The notes: generated by a model not told the origin, from the sequence alone. A stretch of DNA of 64,000 bases from Pararhizobium sp. A13 (GCF_040126305.1 NZ_CP149512.1:124001-188000); one strand, 5' to 3'; shown: positions 15,345 to 25,180, counted from the first letter of the stretch. Program-made: numbers and translations.

Positions 15345-17081
15345 TCAATACCCCCTTGCGGCCCCCGCCGCAGCCCGGCTGTCCATCGCGCCATTGTACC
15401 TTGCGCCGCCGCCTTCCTCGATTTCGGCCAGGTTCTCACCGCCCACAAGAATGCCGGCCGCTTGTCCCCAGATCGGCCAGCTCGCATCGATCTGCACATC
15501 ATGGCCCATTTCCGTCAGCAGCTTCAGCGTATCGGACGACAGCGCATAGGGCTCCATATAGACCTTGTCCGGCAGCCATTGGTGATGGATGCGCGGGGCG
15601 TCGATGGCTTCCTGGATGCTCATGCCGTGATCGATGACGTTGATGATGGCTTCCAACGTGATGGTGATGATGCGGGCGCCGCCGGGGCTGCCGATGATCA
15701 TGAAGGGCTTGCCGTCCTTGGAGATGATGGTCGGACTCATCGACGACAGCGGCGTCTTCTTCGGCGCGATGGCGTTCGCCTCGCCCTGCACCAGGCCATA
15801 GAGATTGGGTGAGCCCGGCTTTGAGGTGAAATCGTCCATCTCGTTGTTGAGCAGGATGCCGGTTCCGGCTGCGACGACGCCGGCGCCGAAGGAGCCGTTC
15901 AGCGTATAGGTGACCGCGACCGCGTTGCCGTCCTTGTCGATGATCGAATAATGCGTCGTCTCGGAGCTTTCGCCCATGCCCTTCGGCATCAGGTCCTGTG
16001 AGACCCCGGCCTTGAAGGGATTGATCTTGGCGCGGATTTCCTTGGCGTAGGCCTTGTCAAGCAGCTTTGCGACGGGGTTTTCGACGAAATCCGGATCGCC
16101 GAGCGCGGAGTTTCGGTCGACATAGGCGTGACGCATGGCCTCGATCATCACATGCACGGTCTGCGCCGAGCCATGGCCCGTGAAGGCAATCGGGTAGCCT
16201 TCCAGCACGTTGAGGATTTCGCAGATGATGACGCCGCCCGAGCTCGGCGGCGGCGAGGAGACGATGTGGTAGCCGCGATAGTCGCACTCGACCGGCTTCA
16301 GCTCGCGCACGCTATATTGCTCGAAATCGGCCTTGGCGAGAATGCCGCCGGTCGCCGCGCTTGCCTTGACGATATTGTCGGCGATGGCGCCCTTGTAGAA
16401 GGCGTCGGCGCCATGTTCGGAAATGCTCGTCAGGCTCTCTGCAAGATCGGGCTGCAGCAGTTTCTCGCCGATCTCGAAGGGCTTGCCGTCGGGTTTGAGG
16501 AAGATCGCGGCAGCCGCCTTGTCCGTCGACAGTTTCTTCGCCCCATTGGCGAGCGAGGCGACGTCGCCCTGTTCGAGGACGAAGCCCTCCTTGGCGAAGC
16601 GGACCGCCGGGCCCAGAAGTTCGGCGCGTGACAGCGTGCCGTAGCGCTCGCGCGCCGTCTCGAAGCCCATGACGGAGCCGGGCACGCCGACGGCGAGATA
16701 TCCGGTGGTGCTGGCGCCTTTGACGATCTCGCCCTTGTCGTCGAGATACATGGTCTTGGTTGCGGCGAGCGGCGCGCGTTCGCGGAAATCGAGGAAAGTC
16801 GCCTTGCCGTCCTTCAGCCGGATGGTCATGAAGCCGCCGCCGCCGATATTGCCGGCGGTCGGGTAGACGACGGCAAGCGCATAGCCGACGGCAACCGCTG
16901 CATCAACCGCGTTGCCACCCTTCTTCAGGATCTCGACGCCGACATCGGAGGCGAGATGCTGGGCGGTAACAACCATGCCATGTTCGGCCTTGACTGGCTC
17001 GGGCGAGGCGGCGAGGGCAGGCGAAAGGGCGAGGGAAAAGACGAGAGCAAAGGAAGCGAAGGTGCGGGCAACGGGTTTCAT
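15345..17081 (-). CDS. ggt: Gamma-glutamyltransferase
   Basis: A 578-aa periplasmic enzyme that hydrolyses or transfers the gamma-glutamyl group of glutathione. The signal peptide is FASFALVFSLALSPALAA. The autoprocessing site is the TTHYS motif, with the catalytic threonine at about residue 375, giving large and small subunits. Substrate-site motifs SPPPSSGG and IIGSPGGARI are present. Start ATG 17081 has GGGAG upstream and begins the signal peptide; a 17-residue upstream extension is unlikely. It stands alone, flanked by RIME-like repeats. All catalytic features are present. Confidence 0.95.
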   Translation of the reverse strand: MKPVARTFASFALVFSLALSPALAASPEPVKAEHGMVVTAQHLASDVGVEILKKGGNAVDAAVAVGYALAVVYPTAGNIGGGGFMTIRLKDGKATFLDFRERAPLAATKTMYLDDKGEIVKGASTTGYLAVGVPGSVMGFETARERYGTLSRAELLGPAVRFAKEGFVLEQGDVASLANGAKKLSTDKAAAAIFLKPDGKPFEIGEKLLQPDLAESLTSISEHGADAFYKGAIADNIVKASAATGGILAKADFEQYSVRELKPVECDYRGYHIVSSPPPSSGGVIICEILNVLEGYPIAFTGHGSAQTVHVMIEAMRHAYVDRNSALGDPDFVENPVAKLLDKAYAKEIRAKINPFKAGVSQDLMPKGMGESSETTHYSIIDKDGNAVAVTYTLNGSFGAGVVAAGTGILLNNEMDDFTSKPGSPNLYGLVQGEANAIAPKKTPLSSMSPTIISKDGKPFMIIGSPGGARIITITLEAIINVIDHGMSIQEAIDAPRIHHQWLPDKVYMEPYALSSDTLKLLTEMGHDVQIDASWPIWGQAAGILVGGENLAEIEEGGGARYNGAMDSRAAAGAARGY

Positions 17082-17145
17082 GGCGGTCTCCCGGTTCCAG
17101 TTTTTCGGACGGTGCATCTTTGCCGAGATCACGCGGCAATGCCAG

Positions 17146-17205
17146 TCATTTCACCCCGCCTCGAGGGGGGAGGGTCGCAGCGAAGCTCCGGGGCGGGGTG
17201 ATTTT
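17146..17205. repeat. RIME-like inverted repeat
   Basis: TCACCCCGCCTCGAGGGGGG followed by an outward copy CCGGGGCGGGGTGA forms an imperfect hairpin (TCACCCCGCC near 17150 pairs with GGCGGGGTGA near 17192). It is of the same style as the other intergenic hairpins in the window. Confidence 0.5.
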
Positions 17206-17342
17206 CGCATCAAGCAATGGTACCCCCCCACCCGCCGCACATGAGAAAGATCGGATTCAATCTTTGTTGGTAATTTTCCGTTAGCAATTGACGTCAGTGG
17301 GCGCGGCGGCGCCGTGGGCTTTTGTTTTGCGTGTGTGGTCCT

Positions 17343-18362
17343 ATGCGTCTATCGGCTGTTCTAGCACTCTTCCTCGTCGGCCTTGCCCTTTCGGGCTGCG
17401 GTTCGCGGCCGGACAGCGGCGCGGCGGCGCGGCCGTCGCCGGAGACGACCAACTCGGTCACGCAACCGGTCGTCCCCGTGCCTTCGGCGGAGGTGGCTGA
17501 TGCCGGCATTGAGGCCGCGCCGCAGCAGGAGGAACTGGCCTGGGCGGGACAGGTGCCGCAGCCGCAGGCCTTCGAGGCGGTGGCGACCGAGGGCATGGCC
17601 ATTCCGACGGAGAGGCCGGTTGCGCTGATGACGCCCGACGATCCCGCGATCGAGACGAAGCCGGGCAGGCGGGCGCAGATCTACAGCCGCCAGTTCCGCG
17701 ACGCGCATCCAATCAATTTCGGTTCCCGCTCGCCGAGGAAGCTTGCGGTGCATGGCGTCGACATTTCGCGCTGGCAGGGCGAGATCGACTGGGCAAGGCT
17801 CAGGAGCCAAGGGGCGAACTTCGCCTATATCAAGGCGACCGACGGCGGCGACCATCTCGACCCGATGTTCAGGAAGAACTGGAAACGCGCGAAGGAGGCC
17901 GGGCTGAAGCGGGGCGCCTATCACTTCTTCTACTGGTGCCGCACCGCCGGCGAACAGGCCGACTGGTTCATCCGCAACGTGCCGCGCGACCCACAAGCGC
18001 TGCCGCCGGTGATCGACGTCGAATATAACGGCGAGTCGAGCTGCAAGCGCCGCATCTCGCGGGCGAAAGTGCTGGAAAAAATGCAGGTCTTCATGGACAA
18101 GCTGGAGCGGCACTACGGCCAGCGCCCGGTGATCTACACCGCACCGGACTTCTATCGCGACAATCTGGACGGCGAATTCCCGAACCACCCCTTCTGGCTC
18201 CGCTCCGTCGCCGCCCACCCCTCGAAAGTCTATCCGGGCCGCAAATGGCTGTTCTGGCAATATTCCGGCTCCGGGCTTTCGCATGGGGTTGAAGGCAGGA
18301 TCGACCTCAATGTGTTCCATGGGAGCGAGGAGGATTGGCATGGGTGGGTGGCGGGGCTGTAA
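17343..18362 (+). CDS. GH25 family lysozyme-like lipoprotein
   Basis: A 339-aa glycoside hydrolase family 25 protein. The signal peptide ends in the lipobox LSGC (LVGLALSGC), so it is probably lipid-anchored. A Pro/Ala/Glu-rich linker runs to about residue 130, then the GH25 domain: HGVDISRWQGEIDW, FAYIKATDGGD, GAYHFFYW and PPVIDVEYNGES (the DxE catalytic pair), ending with WLFWQYSGSG and IDLNVFHG. GH25 enzymes cut peptidoglycan. Start is ATG 17343; an earlier in-frame ATG at 17322 would put seven residues before the signal sequence. Confidence 0.9.
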   Translation: MRLSAVLALFLVGLALSGCGSRPDSGAAARPSPETTNSVTQPVVPVPSAEVADAGIEAAPQQEELAWAGQVPQPQAFEAVATEGMAIPTERPVALMTPDDPAIETKPGRRAQIYSRQFRDAHPINFGSRSPRKLAVHGVDISRWQGEIDWARLRSQGANFAYIKATDGGDHLDPMFRKNWKRAKEAGLKRGAYHFFYWCRTAGEQADWFIRNVPRDPQALPPVIDVEYNGESSCKRRISRAKVLEKMQVFMDKLERHYGQRPVIYTAPDFYRDNLDGEFPNHPFWLRSVAAHPSKVYPGRKWLFWQYSGSGLSHGVEGRIDLNVFHGSEEDWHGWVAGL

Positions 18363-18736
18363 GGTGAGGACGATCTAGCGCCTGATCCCGTCATGCCTGT
18401 ACTTGTCACAGGTATCCAGCCAAGCAGCGAGAGACGCCCGTTCCGGTATTGCAAGAGTCCTTTGGCGGAGGAGAAAGAGCAAAATCGGCGACCGTTTGAA
18501 TGGGCGGCTTCGGACCGCCCACTACCGCAAGACGAATCGAGGTAGCCAGAGCAGCACAGAAGGCCTACGGCCCACAGCGGGCGGCTGTGCCGCCTGCCGT
18601 TGTGGTACCACAGTCGACCGACGGATTGATGGAACTAAACCCGGTTCTGGACGTTGAGTTGGGTTGGAGTCTATCACGACCAACGCACCGTGCAGTAAGC
18701 ACGATGGAGATGGCCAGGTACTCCGAGGAGACCTAC
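18363..18736. other. Intergenic region with a rhizobial repeat motif
   Basis: The first part (about 18391-18423) carries the motif CGTCATGCCTGTACTTGTCA followed by CAGGTATCCAGC, containing the small hairpin CCTGT/ACAGG. I recognise it as a dispersed intergenic repeat of alphaproteobacteria. The rest shows no supported gene; a frame open through 18500-18736 has no family resemblance. Confidence 0.4.
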
Positions 18737-18820
18737 ATGGATATCACCACACTTCTCGTCATAGTTCTCATACTTGTCTTGCTGGGCGGCGGTTTTTACG
18801 GCCGAGGACGCTGGTATTAG
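18737..18820 (+). CDS. DUF3309 family membrane microprotein (27 aa)
   Basis: A very small ORF with GAGGAG 5-10 nt before ATG 18737. The protein is one hydrophobic helix (TTLLVIVLILVLLGGG) followed by a conserved aromatic/basic end GFYGRGRWY. This is the DUF3309 pattern of tiny proteobacterial membrane proteins. Longer in-frame starts exist upstream but would add unrelated sequence. Function unknown. Confidence 0.75.
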   Translation: MDITTLLVIVLILVLLGGGFYGRGRWY

Positions 18821-19105
18821 CCAACGCTTACACGCTATGGATGGCTGTCCAGTGACAGGCGGACTTCCGTGCGGCAAAGTTATTGGCTGGCTACCGCCAG
18901 CCAACAACGATAACGCCAGGGCATGCCTCAAAGAGTAACAAGTCCGAAGGCCAAAAGGCTGCCGAAGCAGGTGTCGAGGCTTTCGGAAAGATCTTGGCCC
19001 GTAGTTGCCGCTGATCCCGTATCGATGCTGCTTACGCACGCAAAAGTGGGCCGGCAATACATAGTCAAAAATACCACGTCGCCCCGGCGTAGCTGGCGGG
19101 CGCTT

Positions 19106-19945
19106 TCACGCCACCACCCGTCCCCCCATCGCCCGCGTCACCCCCGCCGCCGCTTCCCGCACCACCGGCCCGAGTTCCGTCAGCTTCCCATCCGGCAGCC
19201 GGACCGCCGGCCCCGACACCGAAATCCCGGCGATCGCTTCGCCGTATTCGTTGAAGATCGGGGCGGCGAGGCAGCGCATGCCGAGCGTGTGTTCTTCGTC
19301 GTCGATGGAGAAGCCGCGGGTGCGGATGGCTGCGAGGTCGGTCATGAGTTTGGGGAGGGTGTCGCGGGTGTTGGCGGTGAAGCGGGGGAGCGGGCGTGTC
19401 GCGAACAGACTTTCGACAGCCGGTTCGCCCCAGGTCGAGAGGATGGCCTTGCCGATGCCGGAGGCGTGGATCGGGCCGCGGCGGCCGGGGCGGAAGAAGG
19501 CGCGCATCGGGGCGTGGCTTTCGACCTGCGAGATGAAGACGACGTCGCCGCCGTCCTCGATGCCGATATTGGCGGTTTCGCCTGAGTGTTCCATCAGCTG
19601 TTTCAGGAAGGGGCGGCTGATCGTGCCAAGCTTGCGGAAGCGCAGGAAGGCGTTGCCGATCTCGAAAGCCCTCAGCCCGATCGTCCAGGCACCGGTTTCG
19701 GCGTCGTGGGCGACCATGCCGTGCGCGCCAAGCGAGGTGAGCAGGCGGTGGACGGTCGAGGGGGCCATGCCAGACTGGTCGGCAAGCTCGGTGAGGGCAG
19801 CACCATCGGCGCTTGCCACGAGGTCAAGCAGTTTCAGGCTGCGGTCAAGCACCTGGACGGAGGAGGGGGCGGCGTTTTCATTGGCCTTGCGGCCGGGTTT
19901 GGCGCGCAATTGATCCTGTTTCGGTGATTGCGGCTTGTCTGCCAT
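19106..19945 (-). CDS. IclR family transcriptional regulator
   Basis: A 279-aa regulator with an N-terminal winged HTH (VQVLDRSLKLLDLVASADGA then LTELADQSGMAPSTVHRLLT) and a C-terminal IclR effector domain (GMRCLAAPIFNEYGEAIAGI and SVSGPAVRL). Start ATG 19945 has AAAGGACG upstream; the frame extends further up but through RIME sequence. It is divergent from gcl, with a TGGGAATGATTTCCA site between them, so it is probably the local regulator of glyoxylate assimilation, by analogy with E. coli AllR controlling gcl (inference). Confidence 0.9.
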   Translation of the reverse strand: MADKPQSPKQDQLRAKPGRKANENAAPSSVQVLDRSLKLLDLVASADGAALTELADQSGMAPSTVHRLLTSLGAHGMVAHDAETGAWTIGLRAFEIGNAFLRFRKLGTISRPFLKQLMEHSGETANIGIEDGGDVVFISQVESHAPMRAFFRPGRRGPIHASGIGKAILSTWGEPAVESLFATRPLPRFTANTRDTLPKLMTDLAAIRTRGFSIDDEEHTLGMRCLAAPIFNEYGEAIAGISVSGPAVRLPDGKLTELGPVVREAAAGVTRAMGGRVVA

Positions 19946-20023
19946 GTGCGTCCTTTGCCCCGTTTTCTCATGACATATTGCATCGTTGCGCGAACCGGAA
20001 CTGGTTTGCGGAGCCATGCGGCG

Positions 20024-20159
20024 TTTCCTTACCTCTCCCCGCCTGCGGGGAGAGGTAAGGAAAGAATTTGAAGCCGGCCTGATGCTCCCCCGCAGCAGAA
20101 TTCGCGTGGATGTCAGCGCTTGCCGCGAGCTCCCTCTTCTCCCCACCGGCGGGGAGAAT
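20024..20159. repeat. RIME-like element with a 19-bp-arm hairpin
   Basis: Two hairpins occur here. The first has 19-bp perfect arms (20024-20042 and 20045-20063) with a 2-nt centre. The second pairs TTCTCCCC (20137-20144) with GGGGAGAA (20151-20158). Both carry the CTCCCC/GGGGAG core of rhizobial RIME elements. They sit in the intergenic space between the iclR-type gene and gcl. Confidence 0.65.
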
Positions 20160-20235
20160 TGGGAGTTCGCGATCCATAGGCGTTTACCCTGCCCCTGGTG
20201 ACATCGATTGCTTCCGATTCGTTGAAAATGTTTAT

Positions 20236-20260
20236 TTCCATATGATGGGAATGATTTCCA
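20236..20260 (+). promoter_or_regulatory. Candidate IclR-type operator upstream of gcl
   Basis: TGGGAATGATTTCCA (20246-20260) is a near-palindrome close to the TGGAAAT-N-ATTTCCA pattern bound by many IclR-family proteins, and overlaps a second symmetrical arrangement TTCCAT-ATG-ATGGGAA (20236-20250). It lies about 65 bp before the gcl start and on the side of the divergent IclR gene. Confidence 0.5.
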
Positions 20261-20323
20261 TTATTTAATTGCGACCTCGAGAAAAAGGACTACCCTCACT
20301 CTCAGACGATGGAGGATCTAGTC

Positions 20324-22108
20324 ATGGCGAAAATGCGCGCTGTCGATGCGGCGGTTCTGGTTCTGGAGCGGGAAGGCGTCGATTGCGCCTTCGGGGTTCC
20401 GGGCGCGGCGATCAATCCCTTTTATTCGGCGCTGAAGGCGCGCGGCTCGGTCAGGCACATCCTGGCGCGGCATGTCGAGGGCGCCTCGCATATGGCGGAA
20501 GGCTATACGCGCGCCCGGCACGGTAATATCGGCGTGTGCATCGGCACCTCGGGGCCGGCCGGCACCGACATGATCACCGGGCTCTATTCGGCCCAGGCGG
20601 ACTCGATTCCGATCCTCTGCATCACCGGCCAGGCGCCTCGCGCCCGCCTCGACAAGGAGGACTTCCAGGCCGTTGACATCGCCAAGATCGCAGGGCCGCT
20701 GACCAAATGGGCGGTCACCGTCATGGAGCCGGCGCTGGTGCCGTTCGTCTTCCAGAAGGCGTTTCATCTGATGCGCTCGGGCCGCCCCGGGCCGGTGCTG
20801 ATCGACCTGCCGGTCGACGTGCAGCTCGCCGAGATCGAGTTCGACATCGGCACCTATGCCTCGCTCGGCGCCTACAAGCCCTCGGCGACGCGGGCTCAAG
20901 CCGAGAAGGCGATCGCCATGCTGAACGAGGCCGAGCGGCCGCTGATCGTCGCCGGCGGCGGCATCATCAATGCGGATGCCTCTGATCTCTTGACCGAATT
21001 CGCCGAGATCACCGGCGTTCCGGTCATCCCGACGCTGATGGGCTGGGGCACGATCCCGGACGATCATCCGCTGATGGCCGGCATGTGCGGGCTGCAGACC
21101 TCGCACCGCTACGGCAATGCCAATCTCTTGGCGTCGGACTTCGTGCTCGGCGTCGGCAACCGCTGGGCCAACCGCCATACCGGCAACGTGCCGACCTATA
21201 CGGAGGGGCGCAAGTTCATCCATGTCGATATCGAGCCGACGCAGATCGGCCGCGTCTTCGCGCCGGATTTCGGTATCGTCTCGGATGCGGGCGCAGCACT
21301 GAAGCTGTTCCTCGACGTCGCGACCGAATGGAAGACGGCGGGCAAGTTGCGCGACTGGTCTGGCTGGGCGGAGGAATGCCGCGAGCGCAAGCGCACCATG
21401 CTGCGCAAGACGCATTTCGACCAGACGCCGCTGAAGCCGCAGCGCGTCTACGAGGAGATGAACAAGGCGTTCGGCCGCGACACCTGCTATGTCTCGACGA
21501 TCGGCCTCAGCCAGATCGCTGGCGCGCAGTTCCTGCATGTCTACAAGCCGCGCAACTGGATCAATTGCGGCCAGGCGGGGCCGCTCGGCTGGACGCTGCC
21601 TGCAGCGCTCGGCGTGCGCGCGGCGGATCCGGACCGGCCGATCGTGGCGCTCTCGGGCGACTATGATTTCCAGTTCATGATCGAGGAATTGGCGGTCGGC
21701 GCCCAGCACAGGCTGCCCTACCTGCATGTGGTCGTGAACAATTCCTATCTCGGCCTCATCCGCCAGGCGCAGCGCGGCTTTAACATGGATTTCGAGGTGA
21801 GCCTCGCCTTCGACAACATCAACGCGTCGGGCGATGCGGAGAAAGGGTACGGCGTCGATCACGTGGCCGTCGCCGAAGGCCTCGGCTGCAAGGCGATCCG
21901 GGTGAGGAGCCCGAACGAGTTCCAGGAGGCTTTCGCGAAGGCAAAGGCTTTGATGGACGAACATCAGGTGCCGGTCGTCATCGAATTCATACTCGAGCGC
22001 GTCACCAATATTTCCATGGGTGCGGACATCAATGCGGTCGTCGAGTTCGAGGAGCTTGCCGAGCGCGGCGAGGATGCGCCGACGGCGATCATGGCGCTGC
22101 TCGACTGA
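20324..22108 (+). CDS. gcl: Glyoxylate carboligase (tartronate-semialdehyde synthase)
   Basis: A 594-aa thiamine-diphosphate enzyme that joins two glyoxylates to tartronate semialdehyde and CO2. [20 protein letters not shown] then [19 protein letters not shown] is specific to Gcl, where the usual catalytic glutamate is replaced by a hydrophobic residue. The ThDP/Mg motif is [17 protein letters not shown], followed by [12 protein letters not shown]. Start ATG 20324 has GGAGG upstream; the ATG at 20309 is less well placed. First gene of a gcl-hyi-glxR operon with a 23-bp gap to hyi. Confidence 0.96.
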   Translation: MAKMRAVDAAVLVLEREGVDCAFGVPGAAINPFYSALKARGSVRHILARHVEGASHMAEGYTRARHGNIGVCIGTSGPAGTDMITGLYSAQADSIPILCITGQAPRARLDKEDFQAVDIAKIAGPLTKWAVTVMEPALVPFVFQKAFHLMRSGRPGPVLIDLPVDVQLAEIEFDIGTYASLGAYKPSATRAQAEKAIAMLNEAERPLIVAGGGIINADASDLLTEFAEITGVPVIPTLMGWGTIPDDHPLMAGMCGLQTSHRYGNANLLASDFVLGVGNRWANRHTGNVPTYTEGRKFIHVDIEPTQIGRVFAPDFGIVSDAGAALKLFLDVATEWKTAGKLRDWSGWAEECRERKRTMLRKTHFDQTPLKPQRVYEEMNKAFGRDTCYVSTIGLSQIAGAQFLHVYKPRNWINCGQAGPLGWTLPAALGVRAADPDRPIVALSGDYDFQFMIEELAVGAQHRLPYLHVVVNNSYLGLIRQAQRGFNMDFEVSLAFDNINASGDAEKGYGVDHVAVAEGLGCKAIRVRSPNEFQEAFAKAKALMDEHQVPVVIEFILERVTNISMGADINAVVEFEELAERGEDAPTAIMALLD

Positions 22109-22131
22109 TCACAGAACAAGGAGGATTGTTC

Positions 22132-22947
22132 ATGCCGAAGTTTGCGGCAAACCTGACCATGCTTTTCAACGAGGCGCCGTTCCTCGACCGGTTCGCGCTG
22201 GCCGCCAAGGCCGGGTTCGAGGCGGTGGAATATCTCTTTCCCTATGATTTCGACGCCCACGCGCTGAAGGCTGCCCTCGATGCCAACGGCCTGCTCCAGG
22301 TGCTGCACAACCTGCCGGCCGGCGACTGGGCCGGCGGCGAGCGCGGCATCGCCATTCTGCCCGACCGGATCGACGAGTTTCGGCGCGGCGTGGCCAATGC
22401 CATCGACTACGCGACGGCGCTCGGTTGTACCCAGGTCAACTGCCTCGCCGGCATCGCCCCGACAGGCGTTTCCGATGACGTCCTGCGGGCGACCTTCGTT
22501 GCCAATCTCAGACTGGCGGCGACCGAACTCGGCAAACACGGCATCCGGCTTTTGATCGAGCCGATCAACTGCTTCGACATTCCGGGCTTTTACCTCAACA
22601 CGGTGGATGAGGCGGCCTCGATCATCGCGGAGGTCGGCAGCGACAACCTGTTCATCCAGTACGACCTTTACCACCAGCAGAGGACGCAAGGCGAGCTGAT
22701 CGGCACCTATCTAAAGCATAGGGACCGGATCGCCCATATCCAGCTCGCCGACAATCCGGGTCGCAACGAGCCCGGCACCGGCGAGATCAACTATCCCTTC
22801 GTCTTTTCGGCGCTCGAAGCCGCCGGATATGACGGCTTCATCGGCTGCGAATACAAGCCGCGCACGACGACATCCGAAGGGCTCGGTTGGCTGTCAGAGG
22901 CAAACCGCCAGCCCCGCAGCGCAGACATCATCAAGATCAGGAGCTAA
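22132..22947 (+). CDS. hyi: Hydroxypyruvate isomerase
   Basis: A 271-aa TIM-barrel protein of the Hyi/xylose isomerase-like family, interconverting hydroxypyruvate and tartronate semialdehyde. It shows the typical start MPKFAANLTMLFNEAPFLDR, the metal/active-site segment LLIEPINCFDIPGFYL, and near the end IGCEYKP. Start ATG 22132 has AAGGAGGA upstream. Located between gcl and the reductase, the standard gene order of the glycerate pathway. A few residues longer than E. coli Hyi at its C-terminus. Confidence 0.93.
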   Translation: MPKFAANLTMLFNEAPFLDRFALAAKAGFEAVEYLFPYDFDAHALKAALDANGLLQVLHNLPAGDWAGGERGIAILPDRIDEFRRGVANAIDYATALGCTQVNCLAGIAPTGVSDDVLRATFVANLRLAATELGKHGIRLLIEPINCFDIPGFYLNTVDEAASIIAEVGSDNLFIQYDLYHQQRTQGELIGTYLKHRDRIAHIQLADNPGRNEPGTGEINYPFVFSALEAAGYDGFIGCEYKPRTTTSEGLGWLSEANRQPRSADIIKIRS

Positions 22948-22952
22948 GCATC

Positions 22953-23837
22953 ATGGCCACAATCGGCTTTATCGGACTGGGTATCATGGGCACGCCGATG
23001 GCGCGCCACCTGCAGGATGCCGGCCACAGCGTCGTCACCTCGAAATTCTTCATCCCGCCGAAGCAGGAACTCGTCAACAACGGCCTGCTGTTTGCGGAAA
23101 ATCCGAAGGCGTTAGCCGAAGAGGTCGACATCATCATCCTGATGCTGCCGGACACGCCGGAAGTGAAGGATGTCCTGTTCGGCGAAAACGGCGTTGCCTA
23201 CGGCCTGTCGAAGGGCAAGCTGGTCATCGACATGAGCTCGATCTCGCCGATCGAGACCAAGGAATTCGCCAGGAAGGTCCGCGAGACGGGCGCCGAATAT
23301 ATGGATGCGCCGGTCTCCGGCGGCGAGGTCGGTGCCAAGCAGGCGTCGCTGTCGATCATGGCCGGCGGCACTGAGGAAAGCTTCGAGCGGGCGCTGCCGC
23401 TGTTCAAGCTGATGGGCAAGAACATCACGCTGGTCGGCGACTGCGGCGACGGTCAGGTGACCAAGGTCGCCAACCAGATCATCGTCGCACTGACCATCGA
23501 GGCCGTGTCCGAAGCACTGGTCTTCGCCTCCAAGGCCGGAGCCGACCCGGCGCGGGTGCGCGAAGCGCTGATGGGCGGGTTTGCCTCCTCCCGCATCCTG
23601 GAAGTGCACGGCGACCGGATGATCAAGCGCACCTTCGATCCCGGGTTCCGGATCTCGCTGCACCAGAAGGATCTCAATCTGGCACTGCAAGGGGCAAAAT
23701 CACTTGGCATCTCGCTGCCGAACACGGCTGCAACCCAGGAACTGTTCAACAACTGCGCCGCCAATGGCGATGCCGGTCTTGATCACTCGGGCCTCGTCAA
23801 GGCTCTGGAACGCATGGCCAACCACGCGGTCGCCTGA
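22953..23837 (+). CDS. glxR: 2-hydroxy-3-oxopropionate reductase
   Basis: A 294-aa beta-hydroxyacid dehydrogenase that reduces tartronate semialdehyde to D-glycerate. The N-terminal dinucleotide motif is GFIGLGIMGTPMARHL, the substrate motif is DAPVSGGEVGAKQASLSIMA, and the catalytic lysine lies in KVANQI. It follows hyi after 5 bp with AGGAG before the ATG. A strong terminator follows, so the operon likely ends here for most transcripts. The name garR is an alternative for the same family. Confidence 0.93.
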   Translation: MATIGFIGLGIMGTPMARHLQDAGHSVVTSKFFIPPKQELVNNGLLFAENPKALAEEVDIIILMLPDTPEVKDVLFGENGVAYGLSKGKLVIDMSSISPIETKEFARKVRETGAEYMDAPVSGGEVGAKQASLSIMAGGTEESFERALPLFKLMGKNITLVGDCGDGQVTKVANQIIVALTIEAVSEALVFASKAGADPARVREALMGGFASSRILEVHGDRMIKRTFDPGFRISLHQKDLNLALQGAKSLGISLPNTAATQELFNNCAANGDAGLDHSGLVKALERMANHAVA

Positions 23838-23843
23838 CGACAG

Positions 23844-23879
23844 GACCGGGCGGCAAGGAGGAAGGCCGCCCGGTCTTTT
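23844..23879 (+). terminator. Rho-independent terminator after the reductase gene
   Basis: GACCGGGCGGC (23844-23854) pairs with GCCGCCCGGTC (23865-23875) and is followed by TTTTA. The 11-bp perfect GC-rich stem ends the gcl-hyi-glxR unit just before the glycerate kinase gene, whose ATG at 23900 lies 20 bp downstream. Confidence 0.85.
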
Positions 23880-23899
23880 ATTGGATGAGGATAGGAAAT

Positions 23900-25180
23900 A
23901 TGGCGGCGATCGCGGACCCCAAGGCTTTTCTCGAAACGTTGTTTCACGCGGCAGTCGCCGCTGCCGATCCAGCCAGGGTGCTGGCGGCGAACCTGCCGGA
24001 GAAGCCGAAGGGCAAAGCGGTGGTCATCGGTGCCGGCAAGGGTGCCGCGCAGATGGCGCAGGTGTTCGAACGACTGTGGGACGGGCCGCTTTCGGGGGCG
24101 GTCGTGACGCGCTACGGCTATGGCGCACCCTGCGAGCGGATCGAGGTGCTGGAGGCATCGCATCCGCTACCGGATGAAAATGGCTTGAAGGCGTCAATGC
24201 GGCTGATGCAGGAGGTAAGCGGGCTGACGGAGGATGATCTTGTCGTCGCGCTGATCTGCGGCGGCGGATCGGCACTGCTGCCGATGCCGGCGGCTGGGCT
24301 GACACTGCAGGACGAGATTGCCGTCAACCGGGCGCTGCTGGCCTCCGGTGCGCCGATTAGCGTCATGAATGCGGTGCGCAAGCAGGTCTCCCGGATCAAG
24401 GGCGGGCGGCTGGCGGCTGCGGCGTATCCCGCAAGGGTTGTGTCTTTGGTCGTGTCGGACATTCCCGGCGATGATCCGGCGCTGGTTGCTTCAGGCCCGA
24501 CAATCCCCGATGGCAGTACGCGCGAGGATGCGCTGAGATATATCGAGCGTTATCGGCTGGACCTGCCACAAAAAGCCATGGATTTCATCCGCGGCGGCGA
24601 CTGCGCCGCACCAACACCGTCCGATCCGCGCTTTGTAGGCAATACCGTCCATCTCGTGGCATCGGCTGCGGGTTCACTGGCGGCGGCGGCGGAGGCGGCG
24701 CGCGCGGTCGGCGTCGAGGCCGCCATTCTCTCGGATGCGATGGAAGGGGAGGCGAGCGAGGTCGCGCGCGTGCATGCCGCGATCGCGCGAGAAGTTGCCG
24801 TGCGCAACCGGCCGTTCAAGAAGCCTGTCGTCATTCTCTCCGGGGGCGAGACCACCGTGACGATCAAGGAGGGGGGCAGGGGCACGGGTAAGGGCGGGCG
24901 CAACAGCGAGTTCCTTCTGTCTCTGGCTCTCGGTATCGACGGATGCACCGATGTCTCGGCGCTTGCGGCGGATACGGATGGGATCGATGGGTCTGAAGAC
25001 AATGCCGGGGCGTTTGCCGATGGCACTTCGATTGCGCGCCTTGCCGCAAACAATATCGATGCCGCGGCACTTCTCGACCGCAATGACAGCTGGTCCGCCT
25101 TCGATGCGATCGGCGATATTTTCAAGCCGGGGCCGACGGGCACGAACGTCAATGATTTTCGGGCGATCCTCGTTCAATAA
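23900..25180 (+). CDS. Glycerate 2-kinase (type II, DUF4147/MOFRL)
   Basis: A 426-aa glycerate kinase of the GckA/TtuD type, phosphorylating D-glycerate to 2-phosphoglycerate. Key segments are VVIGAGKGAAQMAQVFE near 44-60, VVALICGGGSALLPMP near 117, the VSDIPGDDPALVASGPT motif, and the C-terminal MOFRL domain with GGETTVT and GGRNSEFLLSLAL. Start ATG 23900 has AGGA upstream; ATG 23885 lacks a ribosome site. It completes the pathway encoded by the preceding operon. It is often misannotated as hydroxypyruvate reductase. Expression must come from read-through or a promoter inside 23838-23899. Confidence 0.9.
   Translation: MAAIADPKAFLETLFHAAVAAADPARVLAANLPEKPKGKAVVIGAGKGAAQMAQVFERLWDGPLSGAVVTRYGYGAPCERIEVLEASHPLPDENGLKASMRLMQEVSGLTEDDLVVALICGGGSALLPMPAAGLTLQDEIAVNRALLASGAPISVMNAVRKQVSRIKGGRLAAAAYPARVVSLVVSDIPGDDPALVASGPTIPDGSTREDALRYIERYRLDLPQKAMDFIRGGDCAAPTPSDPRFVGNTVHLVASAAGSLAAAAEAARAVGVEAAILSDAMEGEASEVARVHAAIAREVAVRNRPFKKPVVILSGGETTVTIKEGGRGTGKGGRNSEFLLSLALGIDGCTDVSALAADTDGIDGSEDNAGAFADGTSIARLAANNIDAAALLDRNDSWSAFDAIGDIFKPGPTGTNVNDFRAILVQ

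Noticed and set aside
15048..15812. Plus-strand frame across RIME sequence and the end of ggt
   Set aside because: Translates intergenic repeat and antisense of ggt; no family features.
20318..21964. Long minus-strand frame opposite gcl
   Set aside because: Shadow frame, Arg/Ala/Asp-rich and without motifs; gcl is unambiguous.
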